DNA of 37,587 nucleotides from Arcicella sp. (GTDB lineage: Bacteria; Bacteroidota; Bacteroidia; Cytophagales; Spirosomataceae). The stretch spans positions 1 to 37,587 of the forward strand of contig JANXML010000133.1 of NCBI GenBank assembly GCA_025354645.1. The letters run 5' to 3'. The notes below the pieces were generated by a model, which worked only from the letters and a program-made list of their open reading frames with translations, was not told the origin of the DNA and did not search any database. Each line of letters starts with the position of its first letter. Within the stretch, counting starts at the first letter, position 1. This document shows positions 7,450 to 16,240 of this stretch, one piece after another. The position numbers and the translations under genes are program-made.

Positions 7450-8025
7450 ATGAAAACTAAACTTTGCTTTGCCACCAATAATGCCCATAAATTAGAAGAA
7501 ATTCAAGCGATTTTGGGTAATAGTTTTGAATTAATTAGTCTTGCAGAAACGGGTTGCAAAGAAGAATTACCAGAAACAGGAAATACCTTGGAAGCTAATT
7601 CCTTACAAAAAGCTCAATATCTTTATGACCACTCTCAGGTGAATTGTTTTGCCGATGATTCGGGTTTGGAAGTTTATGCACTTGGAGGTGAACCAGGCGT
7701 GGATTCTGCTCATTATGCTGGTCCACAGCGAAGTCATGCTGACAATGTGAATTTGTTATTAAAAAATTTAGCAGATAAAATTGACCGTTCGGCTCAATTT
7801 AGAACCGTGATTACTTTGATTCAGGACGGAGAAATTAATCAGTTTGAAGGGAGTATTAAAGGTCAAATTATTGATGAGTTAAAAGGCTCAAAAGGGTTTG
7901 GATATGATCCTGTTTTCGTTCCAGATGGATATGAAACAACCTTTGCTGAAATGTCTTTGGAGGAGAAAGGGAAAATATCGCATCGGGCGAGAGCTTTTGC
8001 AAAATTGGTGAAGTTTTTGGGATGA
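7450..8025 (+). CDS. rdgB: Non-canonical purine NTP pyrophosphatase, RdgB/HAM1 family
   Basis: Hydrolyses ITP, dITP and XTP to the monophosphates, removing deaminated purines from the nucleotide pool. The 191-residue protein starts TKLCFATNNAHKLEEI, the family N-terminal substrate-binding motif (usually T-x-N-xx-K-xxEI). It continues with LPETGNTLEANSLQKA, the metal-binding CFADDSGLEVYALGGEPG, FGYDPVFVPDGY and SHRARAFAKL, all family signatures in the expected order. The frame is open from an ATG at 7423, but that start lies within the upstream terminator hairpin and adds residues not found in the family, so 7450 is preferred. Confidence 0.96.
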   Translation: MKTKLCFATNNAHKLEEIQAILGNSFELISLAETGCKEELPETGNTLEANSLQKAQYLYDHSQVNCFADDSGLEVYALGGEPGVDSAHYAGPQRSHADNVNLLLKNLADKIDRSAQFRTVITLIQDGEINQFEGSIKGQIIDELKGSKGFGYDPVFVPDGYETTFAEMSLEEKGKISHRARAFAKLVKFLG

Positions 8026-8115
8026 AAAATAACCGCTTAAAAGATTTCCACCCAAATATTTGAAAATCACTCAAACTTTTCTGAACTTCTGTGATTATTC
8101 AAACTATTCAATTTC

Positions 8116-8132
8116 TCGGTTTCTGAAACCGA
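8116..8132. promoter_or_regulatory. Perfect palindrome just before the macroglobulin gene
   Basis: TCGGTTTC and GAAACCGA (8116-8123 and 8125-8132) pair around a single base, ending ten bases before the ATG at 8143. It could be an operator, a leader hairpin that limits translation, or a short dispersed repeat. The rest of 8026-8142 shows no gene. Confidence 0.4.
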
Positions 8133-8142
8133 CCACTCCTCC

Positions 8143-11100
8143 ATGAAAACCCCTTTACGTTTTCCTCAAAAAACTGCTTATTTTCTATTAATTTTTTTCT
8201 TCTTTTTCGCTTCTTGTTCTAAATTCGATAACGTTTCGGTGTCGAGTATGAACTTTGAAGATGAAGTGCAATTGGCTCAAAATCTGGTGTTTACGTTCGA
8301 TAAAGACCTTGTGCGTGACGCTGACTTGAACACTTGGGAAGCTGAACCGTACCTCGAAATTTCGCCAAAAGTGGAAGGTAAATTCAAGTGGACAGCCACG
8401 AATGAACTCGTGTTTTCGCCCGCCGTGGGTTTTGAACCCGCCACTGAATATACGGCTACCATTAATAAATCAGTTACGGCAAAATCTGAGAAAAAATACG
8501 GACTTAATACTGACAAAATCAAATTCCATACGCCTTATTTGAAATTAGAAAATGTGGAATCTTATTGGACAAAATCTCGTGAGGATGGACAAGGGGCTGC
8601 CGTGTTGAAATTGAATTTTAATTATCCTGTTAATCCCCAAGAAGTAGCTAAAATGCTGATTATCAAGGGGTCAGATGATAAGAAATATGATTTTTCGTTA
8701 AATCAAACGGGTTCTTCTCAGGGTATTTCTTTGAAGTTGAAAGGTATTGCTGATGGTGGAGGAAAATCGTTGAAAGTTACCTTAGAAAAAGGACTTTCGA
8801 TGCCTAATTCTAAGCATGAAACGGATACAGAATTGTTTTTGGAAACTTCATTACCCGATGTAAAAACCCTTGAAATTACAGACGTGCAACACAACTTTGA
8901 AAACAATCAAGGGTATGTGAAAGTGATTACTAATCAGACACTTAATGTATCTGATTTAGAGAAAATTTATAAAATTGAAATTAACGGAGCATCAGAAGCC
9001 GTTGTTGAACCCGTTTATGAATATGATTCTTTGGGGAATCCGATTGCAAAAGCACCCGTGCCAGTAAAGGCAAAACCCCAAACACCAATCCTTGATACAA
9101 AGGCAGAAATTACGGAAAACGGATTCATTATTAGAGGCGATTTTAATGAGGCTGATAATTATGTTTTAACCATAAATAAAGAAGCCAAAGGCGTTTTAGG
9201 TGCTTCATTATCAGATGATTATGTAAAAGATTTATACTTTGGAGCCATGCCCGCTTCGATTGGATTTGTCAATAAAAAAGCGATTTATTTATCATCGAAA
9301 GGGAATAAAAATATTGCGATAAATATTGTCAATACACCCAAAGTAAATGTGAGAATTGCGAAGATTTATGAAAATAATATTTTGCACTTTTTGAAGGAAA
9401 GACGTTATCAAAACTATGATGACCATGACGAAGAAGGTAACTATAATACAACATCGTTTAGTTATGATACGGATGAGGCAGGACAATTTTCGGATGTGAT
9501 AGTAAACAAAACCGTTGAAACTGCAAATTTGGCAAAAGCTAAAAATGTTCGAGCTTTAAATTTGTCTTTACCTGAACAAAATGCCATCAAAGGAATTTAC
9601 ATCGTTTCAGTTAATTCTAACGATGAATATTACAACCAAGCTACTAAATTAGTAAGTATTTCGGACATCGGAATGATGATGAAATCGTCTGAAAATGAGG
9701 TGGTTGTGTTCACAAATTCCATTAAAACTGCCGAGCCAATGGGTGGCGTGGAAATTAGCTTGATTTCGTCCAATAATCAGCTTATTCAAACCGCAAAAAC
9801 GGATGGAAAAGGCATGGCAATTTTCAAGGATTTCAAGGCAGCGAAGTTCACAACTGCCATGATTACGGCTCACACCGAAGACGATTTTAATTACCTCTAC
9901 ATGGAAGGTTCAAACGTTGAAACCTCTCGTTTTGATGTAGAAGGAAAACGGGATAATGCCTCTGGTTTTGAGGCGTTTATCTACGGAGATAGGGATATTT
10001 ATCGTCCAGGGGAAACGCTACATTTTAATACCGTTATCCGTAAGAATAATTGGGAATCTGTGGGTGAAATCCCCGTGAAAATTCGCTTGCTTTTGCCCAA
10101 TGGCAAGGAGTTCAAAACCTTCAAAAAGAACACCAATTCGCAAGGGGCGGTCAATATGGACGTGCCTACTGACCGATCATCTATCACGGGTGTGTATGTG
10201 GTGGAAGTGCTGAATGCGAACGATGTGCTTTTGGCTTCTCGGAATATTTCTATCGAAGAATTTATGCCCGACCGTATCAAAGTGGAGGTAAAAGCGGGTA
10301 AGGAATTCTATCGAAATGGCGAGACGATTCAGATTAATGCAACGGCTACCAATTTGTTTGGTCCGCCCGCATCCAATCGGAATTATCAGATGGAATTGAA
10401 TCTGAACCGCAAACTTTTTGAACCGAAAGAATATAAAGGCTATATATTTGATATTCAGGATAATACCAATTTTGAAATGGTTGCTCGTGAGGGCGTAACC
10501 AACGAAAATGGCTTGGCTTCGGAAGATTTTCAAATTCCTGCAACCTACGCAAATATGGGTGTTTTGGAAGCAAAAACGTACGTCACGGTTTTTGATGAAA
10601 CGGGTCGTCCAGTAAATCGTTTGAGTAAATTAGACATTTTTACGCAGTCTGTTTTCTACGGAATTGGAATGCCAGATACATATATTGGGACGAATGTACC
10701 GATACAAATTCCGTTGGTTTCTTTAAATAAAGACGGAAAACCTGTTGCGGCAAAAGGTCAAGTGGAAATTGTACGCTTTGATTATCAGACGGTTATCGAG
10801 AAAAACTCAGATAATTCACTAAAATATTCTTCCAAAAAACAAACCAAAGTGGTCTATTCTCGAACGATGAATTTTGACGGTGGAAAGGCAATGGTTTCTT
10901 ACGCCCCACCCGTTTCGGGCGAGTACGAAATTCGAGTTCATAGTGAAGGAGCAAAATCTTGGACGGCTCAAAGTTTCTATGCTTACGGATATGGTTCAAC
11001 CGAAAACTCTTCTTTTGAAGTAAATAACGAAGGAAAAGTGGAGATAGAATTTGATAAAGAAAAATACGCAGTCGGCGATAAAGCGAAGGTACTTTTCAAA

Positions 11101-13671
11101 ACGCCATTCGCTGGAAAACTCATCGTTACGATTGAAAGAAATCATGTGTTGGAGCATTTTGTGATAGAAACGGATAAAAAATCGGCGGAATTAAGTTTCA
11201 AAATTGGAAAAGAACACTTACCTAATGTCTATGTTTCAGCAACGTTAATTCGTGCGATGGATGGTTCAAATATGCCATTGACGGTTGCTCACGGATACGC
11301 TCCCATTATGGTAGAAGACCTCGATAATCAATTACCAATCGAAATTGTGGCGGTTGAAAAATCACGTTCAAAGACCAAACAACGAGTAACCATTAAAACC
11401 AAAGGAAGTACCGAATTCACGATTGCGGTGGTTGATGAAGGAATTTTGCAACTCAAAAATTTCAAAACGCCCGATCCATATGCTCATTTTTACCAAAAAC
11501 AGGCTTTGGAAGTTGATAGCTACGACTTGTATCCGTTCTTATTCCCAGAATTATCCATTTCGGGCAGTTCTTCGGTTGGGGGTGATGGTTACGATATGCA
11601 AAAACGAGTGAATCCGCTGAACAACGGACGGGTAAATTTAGTGGCAATTTGGTCGGGAATTGTGAAAACTGGCGTAGGAGGAGAGGCAACTTTTGAGTTT
11701 GATATTCCCCAGTTTTCGGGCGATTTACGCATCATGGCGGTGGCTTACAAAGATGAAGCCTTTGGTTCGGCAACTAAAAATATGAAAGTCGCTGACCCGC
11801 TGGTGATTTCAACGGCTTTGCCAAGATTTGCTTCGCCAAATGATGAAATTCAAGTGCCTGTTAATATTACCAATACCACAAAACAGGCTGCCAACTTAAC
11901 GGCAACTGTCTCATTATCAGGTGGTTTGTCGGTGGTTGGAAACGCTTCGCAGACCTTGATGATTCCTGCCGAGAAAGAAGGCAGAGCCTATTTTGCCGTG
12001 AAAGCCGCTCCAAGTATTGGCAATGCAACGGTAAATGTGGTGGTAAATGGACTGAAAGAGAAATTTACCGAAAAGATAGAATTAACGATTCGTCCAACGA
12101 CATCTTTGCTGAAAACTTCGGTGGCTGGCGTGGTAAATGGTGGTTCGGTTGGCAATGTAAATTTAGTAAATGACTACATCCCGAGTTCGTTGAAAACCGA
12201 AATGACGGTGAGTAAATCGCCGATGGTGCAGTTTATGGACAAGTTCCAAAATCTATTGAATTATCCTTACGGTTGCGTAGAACAAACCACTTCGACGGCT
12301 TTTCCACAATTGTATTTTTCTGAGTTTGTTAAACAAATTCAGTCGGGTAAAAAACCGTATATGAAGGCGGGAGAGAGTCAATTAAATCCACGCACAAACG
12401 TTGAAGCGGCTATTCATAAATTAGAAACGATGCAATTACCAAGCGGTGGATTATCGTATTGGCAAGGTGGCGACCGTGAATCATGGTGGGGTTCTGTTTA
12501 TGCTACGCACTTTTTATTAGAAGTACAAAAGAATGATTATCAGGTAAATAGTTCAACTTTGGGTAAATTAATTGAGTATCTGACGGTGGCTTCTAATTCT
12601 AAAATGACCGATAAAGAATATTACTTTTTAGAAACAGGAACTTACGAAACCAAAGTTATTGCAGCTCGTGAAACCATTTATAGTTTATACGTTTTGGCGA
12701 TGGCGGGCAAACCCAATCGTTCGGTGATGAATTACTACAAATCTAATATGGAGCTACTCACCACTGACTCAAAATACCTCTTGGCGGCAGCGTATAGTTT
12801 GATTGGCGAAGTGAAAAGTTACAACGCTATTATACCTAAAAATTACGGTTCAGAAATTACCGAAAAGCAAACGGGTGGAAGTTTCAGTTCGCCGATTAGG
12901 AATCAGGCTTTGGTATTAAATACTTTGATTGATACCGACCCTAATAATTTACAAATTCCGACGTTGGCGAGACAATTATCTCAAAATCTGAAAGCTGAAC
13001 CGTATCTCACTACCCAAGAACAAGCCTTTGCATTTTTGGCATTGGGCAAATTGGCGAAGAAAGCCAACGCCAGTAATATAACTGCTTCAATTTCAAGTAA
13101 TAATAAAGTAGTGGGCAATTTTACGGCTAATGATTTATTGATTAAGAATATCGGTAATCAGTCAGTTGTCCGTACACAAGGAAAGGGCAGTTTATATTAT
13201 TTTGCCCAAGCTGAAGGACTTAGTACCACAGGCAAATACGAAGAAATTGACAATGTATTAAAAGTTCGGAAGCAATTTTATACTCGTTCGGGGCAACCTT
13301 TGGGCGGAGCGAAATTCAAGCAAAATCAATTGGTGGTGGTAAAAATTACGCTTCAAAGCACCAATGGCTTGGCAGTAGATAACGTAGTGGTTACGGATAT
13401 GCTCCCCGCAGGTGTAGAAATCGAAAACCCAAGATTAACCGCCGACCGTGATTTAGTGTGGGTAAAAGACCAAACCACGCCAGAGCATTTCGACATAAGA
13501 GACGACAGAATTAACTTTTTCACCAATATTTCCAACCGTCCACAGACCTTCTATTATTTAGTAAGAGCCGTATCAAAAGGTAAATTCCAGATGGGACCTG
13601 TGTCTGCGGATGCGATGTATCGTGGGGAGTATCGGAGTTATTCGGGGGGTGGGGTTGCGGTGGTGGAGTAG
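8143..13671 (+). CDS. Alpha-2-macroglobulin family lipoprotein with thioester motif
   Basis: Bacterial alpha-2-macroglobulins are thought to trap attacking proteases in the periplasm by covalent thioester capture. The 1842-residue protein has a hydrophobic N-terminus ending LIFFFFFASC, a lipobox. An N-terminal Big/MG1-like domain (about residues 30-125, FTFDKDLVRDADLNTW) is followed by MG beta domains, with GDRDIYRPGETLHF near 615-630 as the family MG3/MG4 signature. The alpha-2-macroglobulin domain is near 1160-1250 (VNLVAIWSGIVKTGVGGEATF). The thioester motif YPYGCVEQTT puts Cys1378 and Gln1381 at the reactive positions, so the bond can form, as in E. coli YfhM. The bait-like region and C-terminal receptor-type domain follow (VVTDMLPAGVEIENPRL). 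pbpC, the common partner, is not adjacent. Confidence 0.94.
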   Translation: MKTPLRFPQKTAYFLLIFFFFFASCSKFDNVSVSSMNFEDEVQLAQNLVFTFDKDLVRDADLNTWEAEPYLEISPKVEGKFKWTATNELVFSPAVGFEPATEYTATINKSVTAKSEKKYGLNTDKIKFHTPYLKLENVESYWTKSREDGQGAAVLKLNFNYPVNPQEVAKMLIIKGSDDKKYDFSLNQTGSSQGISLKLKGIADGGGKSLKVTLEKGLSMPNSKHETDTELFLETSLPDVKTLEITDVQHNFENNQGYVKVITNQTLNVSDLEKIYKIEINGASEAVVEPVYEYDSLGNPIAKAPVPVKAKPQTPILDTKAEITENGFIIRGDFNEADNYVLTINKEAKGVLGASLSDDYVKDLYFGAMPASIGFVNKKAIYLSSKGNKNIAINIVNTPKVNVRIAKIYENNILHFLKERRYQNYDDHDEEGNYNTTSFSYDTDEAGQFSDVIVNKTVETANLAKAKNVRALNLSLPEQNAIKGIYIVSVNSNDEYYNQATKLVSISDIGMMMKSSENEVVVFTNSIKTAEPMGGVEISLISSNNQLIQTAKTDGKGMAIFKDFKAAKFTTAMITAHTEDDFNYLYMEGSNVETSRFDVEGKRDNASGFEAFIYGDRDIYRPGETLHFNTVIRKNNWESVGEIPVKIRLLLPNGKEFKTFKKNTNSQGAVNMDVPTDRSSITGVYVVEVLNANDVLLASRNISIEEFMPDRIKVEVKAGKEFYRNGETIQINATATNLFGPPASNRNYQMELNLNRKLFEPKEYKGYIFDIQDNTNFEMVAREGVTNENGLASEDFQIPATYANMGVLEAKTYVTVFDETGRPVNRLSKLDIFTQSVFYGIGMPDTYIGTNVPIQIPLVSLNKDGKPVAAKGQVEIVRFDYQTVIEKNSDNSLKYSSKKQTKVVYSRTMNFDGGKAMVSYAPPVSGEYEIRVHSEGAKSWTAQSFYAYGYGSTENSSFEVNNEGKVEIEFDKEKYAVGDKAKVLFKTPFAGKLIVTIERNHVLEHFVIETDKKSAELSFKIGKEHLPNVYVSATLIRAMDGSNMPLTVAHGYAPIMVEDLDNQLPIEIVAVEKSRSKTKQRVTIKTKGSTEFTIAVVDEGILQLKNFKTPDPYAHFYQKQALEVDSYDLYPFLFPELSISGSSSVGGDGYDMQKRVNPLNNGRVNLVAIWSGIVKTGVGGEATFEFDIPQFSGDLRIMAVAYKDEAFGSATKNMKVADPLVISTALPRFASPNDEIQVPVNITNTTKQAANLTATVSLSGGLSVVGNASQTLMIPAEKEGRAYFAVKAAPSIGNATVNVVVNGLKEKFTEKIELTIRPTTSLLKTSVAGVVNGGSVGNVNLVNDYIPSSLKTEMTVSKSPMVQFMDKFQNLLNYPYGCVEQTTSTAFPQLYFSEFVKQIQSGKKPYMKAGESQLNPRTNVEAAIHKLETMQLPSGGLSYWQGGDRESWWGSVYATHFLLEVQKNDYQVNSSTLGKLIEYLTVASNSKMTDKEYYFLETGTYETKVIAARETIYSLYVLAMAGKPNRSVMNYYKSNMELLTTDSKYLLAAAYSLIGEVKSYNAIIPKNYGSEITEKQTGGSFSSPIRNQALVLNTLIDTDPNNLQIPTLARQLSQNLKAEPYLTTQEQAFAFLALGKLAKKANASNITASISSNNKVVGNFTANDLLIKNIGNQSVVRTQGKGSLYYFAQAEGLSTTGKYEEIDNVLKVRKQFYTRSGQPLGGAKFKQNQLVVVKITLQSTNGLAVDNVVVTDMLPAGVEIENPRLTADRDLVWVKDQTTPEHFDIRDDRINFFTNISNRPQTFYYLVRAVSKGKFQMGPVSADAMYRGEYRSYSGGGVAVVE

Positions 13672-13674
13672 TGG

Positions 13675-13725
13675 TTTTTACCAAAAAAGGCTCTATTTTG
13701 ATGATAGAGCCTTTTTTGGTAAAAA
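13675..13725. terminator. Strong bidirectional terminator after the macroglobulin gene
   Basis: Perfect 22-bp stem, 13675-13696 with 13704-13725, seven-base loop, core GGCTCTAT/ATAGAGCC flanked by A and T tracts. It begins three bases after the stop codon. Because both flanks are A/T tracts it can also stop transcription arriving on the minus strand from the ATPase region. Confidence 0.93.
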
Positions 13726-13770
13726 TGAATTATTATTTGTACATCACAAATCAAGGAATCAATTTCATCT

Positions 13771-14068
13771 TCAAGACAAAAACTCTTGATAATTCGTTGG
13801 ATTTATTACTTTAAAAGTTGAATCTGGGTAGGCTTCTTGAAATGATTTTGGTAAACGAGGCAGCTTCTTTTCACTCCACTTAAATTCAAAGGTATCAATT
13901 TGTCCATCTCTTTCTTCCAGACAATCAATTTCTTGTTGTTGAGCTGTTCGCCAAAAGTATTTCCCCCCGTAAAGTTGTTTTTCCTACTTGTCTCGGACTA
14001 AAAAGTAGAATTGCTTTTCCTTTAAATAACTTCGCTTTTATTTGATTTTGTAAACTTCTTTCTATCAT
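13771..14068 (-). pseudogene. AAA+/DUF4143 ATPase remnant with large internal deletion
   Basis: From the ATG at 14068 the minus strand encodes MIERSLQNQIKAKLFKGKAI then LLFSPRQVGKTTL, the N-terminus and Walker A of a DUF4143 ATPase. It then runs out of frame and reaches a stop. From about 13975, in another frame, it encodes KQLYGGKYFWRTAQQQEID, FEFKWSEKKL and VINPTNYQEFLS-stop, the C-terminal nuclease-like end of the same family. About 270 residues between are missing. Compare the neighbour at 14164-15288: VGKTTL near residue 31 and FFWRTTQQQEID, FEFKWSEHKK, INPSNYLEFVV at its end. The join lies at TAAAGTTGTTT (13970-13980), which can be read both as part of GKTTL and as part of KQLY, suggesting deletion between short matching sequences. 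Confidence 0.9.
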
Positions 14069-14103
14069 TACTTTTCGTTTAAGCAACAAAAATATAATAA
14101 TTT

Positions 14104-14149
14104 GTGAATCAATTCACTAAATATTATAATAATTCGTGAATAAAATCAC
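14104..14149. promoter_or_regulatory. Twin palindrome element upstream of the decayed ATPase copy
   Basis: GTGAATCAATTCAC (14104-14117) and GTGAATAAAATCAC (14136-14149), start to start 32 bp, each followed by TAAAT. On the minus strand a TATTTTTG (-7 type box) lies at 14087-14094, so the first palindrome would fall in the promoter spacer. The same pair with the same spacing stands upstream of the intact ATPase (15392-15437). Operator-like arrangement. Confidence 0.6.
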
Positions 14150-14164
14150 TAAATAAAGTGATTT
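14143..14164. terminator. Small inverted repeat at the ATPase stop codon
   Basis: AAATCACT (14143-14150) pairs perfectly with AGTGATTT (14157-14164) across six bases, at the 3' end of the intact ATPase gene. It overlaps the second palindrome of the twin element, so it may only reflect that motif. Weak stem, no GC core. Confidence 0.3.
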
Positions 14165-15288
14165 CAAACCACAAACTCCAAATAATTACTCGGGTTAATC
14201 AATTTCGTTTCGTGAATGGGATAATTGTTAGTAAAAGTAATCGGGAATTTTACTTTCTTATGTTCACTCCATTTGAATTCAAAGGCATCAAACATTCCTG
14301 ATGATTCTTCAATGTAATCAATTTCTTGCTGTTGGGTGGTTCGCCAAAAGAAGGTATTTACTTGTTTTTCGTTGTAAATAAGGTACTTTTTTCGTTCGCT
14401 TACTAAGAAATTTTCCCACAATGCTCCTACGTCTGAACGTAAAGAAAGGGGTTGGTAGTTTTTGATTAAGGCATTACGAATACCATTATCGTAAAAATAA
14501 ATTTTCCTACTTTTAGCAATTTCGTTTCTTACATTCCTACTCAAAGCCCTTAAACGGAACACAACGAACGATTTTTCTAATAAATCAATGTACCTGATAA
14601 CGGTGGCTTGGTCAATTTTCAAAAGCATCGCCAATTCTTGATACGATACTTCCGAACCAACCTGTAAAGCAAGTGCTTCCAACAAAGAAGCAATAACTTC
14701 TGATTTCCGAACATCCTGATAAGCAAAAATATCTTTGTACAAATAACTATCACAAATATTTCGGAGTATCAAGGCTTCATCGCCAACATTTAAGATAACT
14801 TCTGGATACATTCCGTAAATCAAACGATGTTCCATCAAACGTTTTTCTTCTAAAACATTTGTATAATTTACCATTTCACTTATTGAAATTGGCAATAAAT
14901 GATACTCAAATTTCCTACCCGTCAATGGTTCGTTTACCTCATTAGAAAGCTCTAATGCTGATGAATTCGTTACAATAACTTTTTTATCGGGGAAATTATC
15001 TACCAATAATTTCAAAGTTAAACCGATATTCTTAACTCGTTGGGCTTCGTCAATCAAGATTATGTCGGTACCACCAATGAGCGTATTTAATTGCGTAGAA
15101 GTTACTTCGGTTAAGTATTTTCTCACGTCGGGTTCATCGCAATTGAGCCAAAGCGTTTTCTCCGTAAACGATTCTTGTAGGGCTTTTAACAAAGTAGTTT
15201 TGCCCACTTGCCGAGGTCCAGTTAACACTAAAACTTTACCCTTTTTTACTCTTTCTGCCAACACTGAAAATAATTGTCTTTCTATCAT
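14164..15288 (-). CDS. AAA+ ATPase with DUF4143 domain
   Basis: Member of the large AAA_14/DUF4143 family found in many copies in Bacteroidota and archaea; cellular role not established. The 374 residues begin MIERQLFSVLAERVKKGK and show Walker A LTGPRQVGKTTL (residues 22-33), Walker B IILIDEAQ (Asp80, Glu81) and a sensor-type VTNSSALELS. A winged-helix segment follows (VSYQELAMLLKIDQATVIRYIDLLEKSFVVFRL). The C-terminal DUF4143 part with FFWRTTQQQEIDYIE and AFEFKWSEHKKVKFP looks like a PD-(D/E)XK nuclease-type fold (EID and EFK). Sits head-to-tail with a decayed paralogue and shares its upstream palindromes. A 64-bp hairpin lies between its start and those palindromes. Confidence 0.93.
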   Translation of the reverse strand: MIERQLFSVLAERVKKGKVLVLTGPRQVGKTTLLKALQESFTEKTLWLNCDEPDVRKYLTEVTSTQLNTLIGGTDIILIDEAQRVKNIGLTLKLLVDNFPDKKVIVTNSSALELSNEVNEPLTGRKFEYHLLPISISEMVNYTNVLEEKRLMEHRLIYGMYPEVILNVGDEALILRNICDSYLYKDIFAYQDVRKSEVIASLLEALALQVGSEVSYQELAMLLKIDQATVIRYIDLLEKSFVVFRLRALSRNVRNEIAKSRKIYFYDNGIRNALIKNYQPLSLRSDVGALWENFLVSERKKYLIYNEKQVNTFFWRTTQQQEIDYIEESSGMFDAFEFKWSEHKKVKFPITFTNNYPIHETKLINPSNYLEFVV

Positions 15289-15292
15289 TTTA

Positions 15293-15356
15293 TCATTAAA
15301 AAAGATTGTAATCCAAAATTATTATAATAATATTAGATTACAATCTTTTTTAATGA
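15293..15356. repeat. 64-bp element with perfect 21-bp inverted ends
   Basis: 15293-15313 and 15336-15356 are exact reverse complements (starting TCATTAAAAAAGATTG), separated by 22 bases of A/T. It starts five bases upstream of the ATPase ATG and is absent from the otherwise comparable leader of the decayed paralogue, so it may be a small inserted element. On the minus strand the spacer contains TAATTTTG, a possible -7 box. It could also act as a terminator. Confidence 0.75.
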
Positions 15357-15391
15357 CACTTTGTGGTAAATTTAGTAATACACAATAATTC

Positions 15392-15437
15392 GTGAATCAA
15401 TTCATAAATTATTATACTTTTTAGTGAATTGATTCAC
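15392..15437. promoter_or_regulatory. Twin palindrome element upstream of the intact ATPase
   Basis: GTGAATCAATTCAT (15392-15405) and GTGAATTGATTCAC (15424-15437), start to start 32 bp. The second is embedded in a perfect 22-base palindrome, 15420-15441, arms TTTAGTGAAT/ATTCACTAAA around TG. Same motifs and spacing as 14104-14149. It lies between the divergent ATPase and WYL regulator genes, so the WYL protein or the ATPase itself is a candidate binder. Confidence 0.6.
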
Positions 15438-15497
15438 TAAATCACATATTTTCAATTGTCATACAAATACAATATTATTTATTTCAATAAATGGCTA

Positions 15498-15529
15498 TTG
15501 GATAAGATTAGGATAAAAGAATATATTTG
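15498..15529 (+). promoter_or_regulatory. Bacteroidota-type promoter of the WYL regulator
   Basis: TTG at 15498-15500, 21 bases, then TATATTTG at 15522-15529, a full match to TAnnTTTG. Predicted start of transcription near 15536, giving a leader of about 18 bases before the ATG at 15554. Confidence 0.55.
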
Positions 15530-15553
15530 TAGCTAAACTTTTGACAAACAAAA

Positions 15554-16240
15554 ATGAACAGAATAGACCGCTTGATGGCAATCGTAACAACTTTACAATC
15601 AAGAAAATACGTTACGGCGGATTATATCGCTGAAAAATTTAGTATTAGTATCCGTACAACTTATCGGGATATTCGGGCTATTTCTGAAATCGGAATTCCT
15701 GTAAGTTTTGAGCCTCAAAAGGGTTATTTTATCATGCAGGGCTATTTTTTCCCGCCCGTTGTTTTTACACAACAAGAAGCAAATGCCCTGATTTTGTTGG
15801 AAAGTATCGCTAAAAAATTTGGCGATGAATCTATCCAAAAACATTACACTTCTGCACTCAATAAAGTAAAAGCCATGCTGAAAGGGGCTGAAAAAGACAA
15901 AGCTAATTTTATCCAATCTCAAATAAAAACTACTTACGCTCCGCCAATCGGTAATGGTGAATCCTCCTATCTGTCTGACATTCAGGATTCTATTGTTGGT
16001 AAAAAGATTTTAAAAGTTGTGTATGTTAACGCCCAAGACAAAGAAACTACTCGTGAAATTGAACCCATTGGGCTGACATTTTACGGGTTCAATTGGCATT
16101 TAATTGCATGGTGTTGGCATCGACAAGATTACCGAGACTTCAAAGTCGCCCGTATCAATTCTCTCGAAAACACGCATCAACCTTTCCGAAAAACGAACCA
16201 TCCAAGTGTGGATGAATACGTAAAAACATTGGTACGCTGA
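15554..16240 (+). CDS. WYL-domain transcriptional regulator, YafY type
   Basis: DNA-binding regulator of the HTH_11/WYL family, whose WYL domain senses nucleic acid or nucleotide ligands in some members. The 228 residues start with a winged helix (about 3-60: IDRLMAIVTTLQSRKYVTAD, then SIRTTYRDIRAISEIGIPV, the recognition helix). A linker follows with FTQQEANALILLESIAKKF. The WYL-type domain is at about 140-215 (LKVVYVNAQDKETTREIEP, IGLTFYGFNWHLIAWCWHR, DFKVARINSLENTHQPF). It stands directly before an AHSA1/SRPBCC gene, a pairing common for YafY-type regulators. Its stop codon lies in the left arm of the intergenic inverted repeat 16234-16380, so the repeat supplies the last codons. Confidence 0.92.
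   Translation: MNRIDRLMAIVTTLQSRKYVTADYIAEKFSISIRTTYRDIRAISEIGIPVSFEPQKGYFIMQGYFFPPVVFTQQEANALILLESIAKKFGDESIQKHYTSALNKVKAMLKGAEKDKANFIQSQIKTTYAPPIGNGESSYLSDIQDSIVGKKILKVVYVNAQDKETTREIEPIGLTFYGFNWHLIAWCWHRQDYRDFKVARINSLENTHQPFRKTNHPSVDEYVKTLVR

Noticed and set aside
9999-10533. Overlapping antisense frames within the macroglobulin gene
   Set aside because: They lie opposite continuous macroglobulin domains and show no family motifs.
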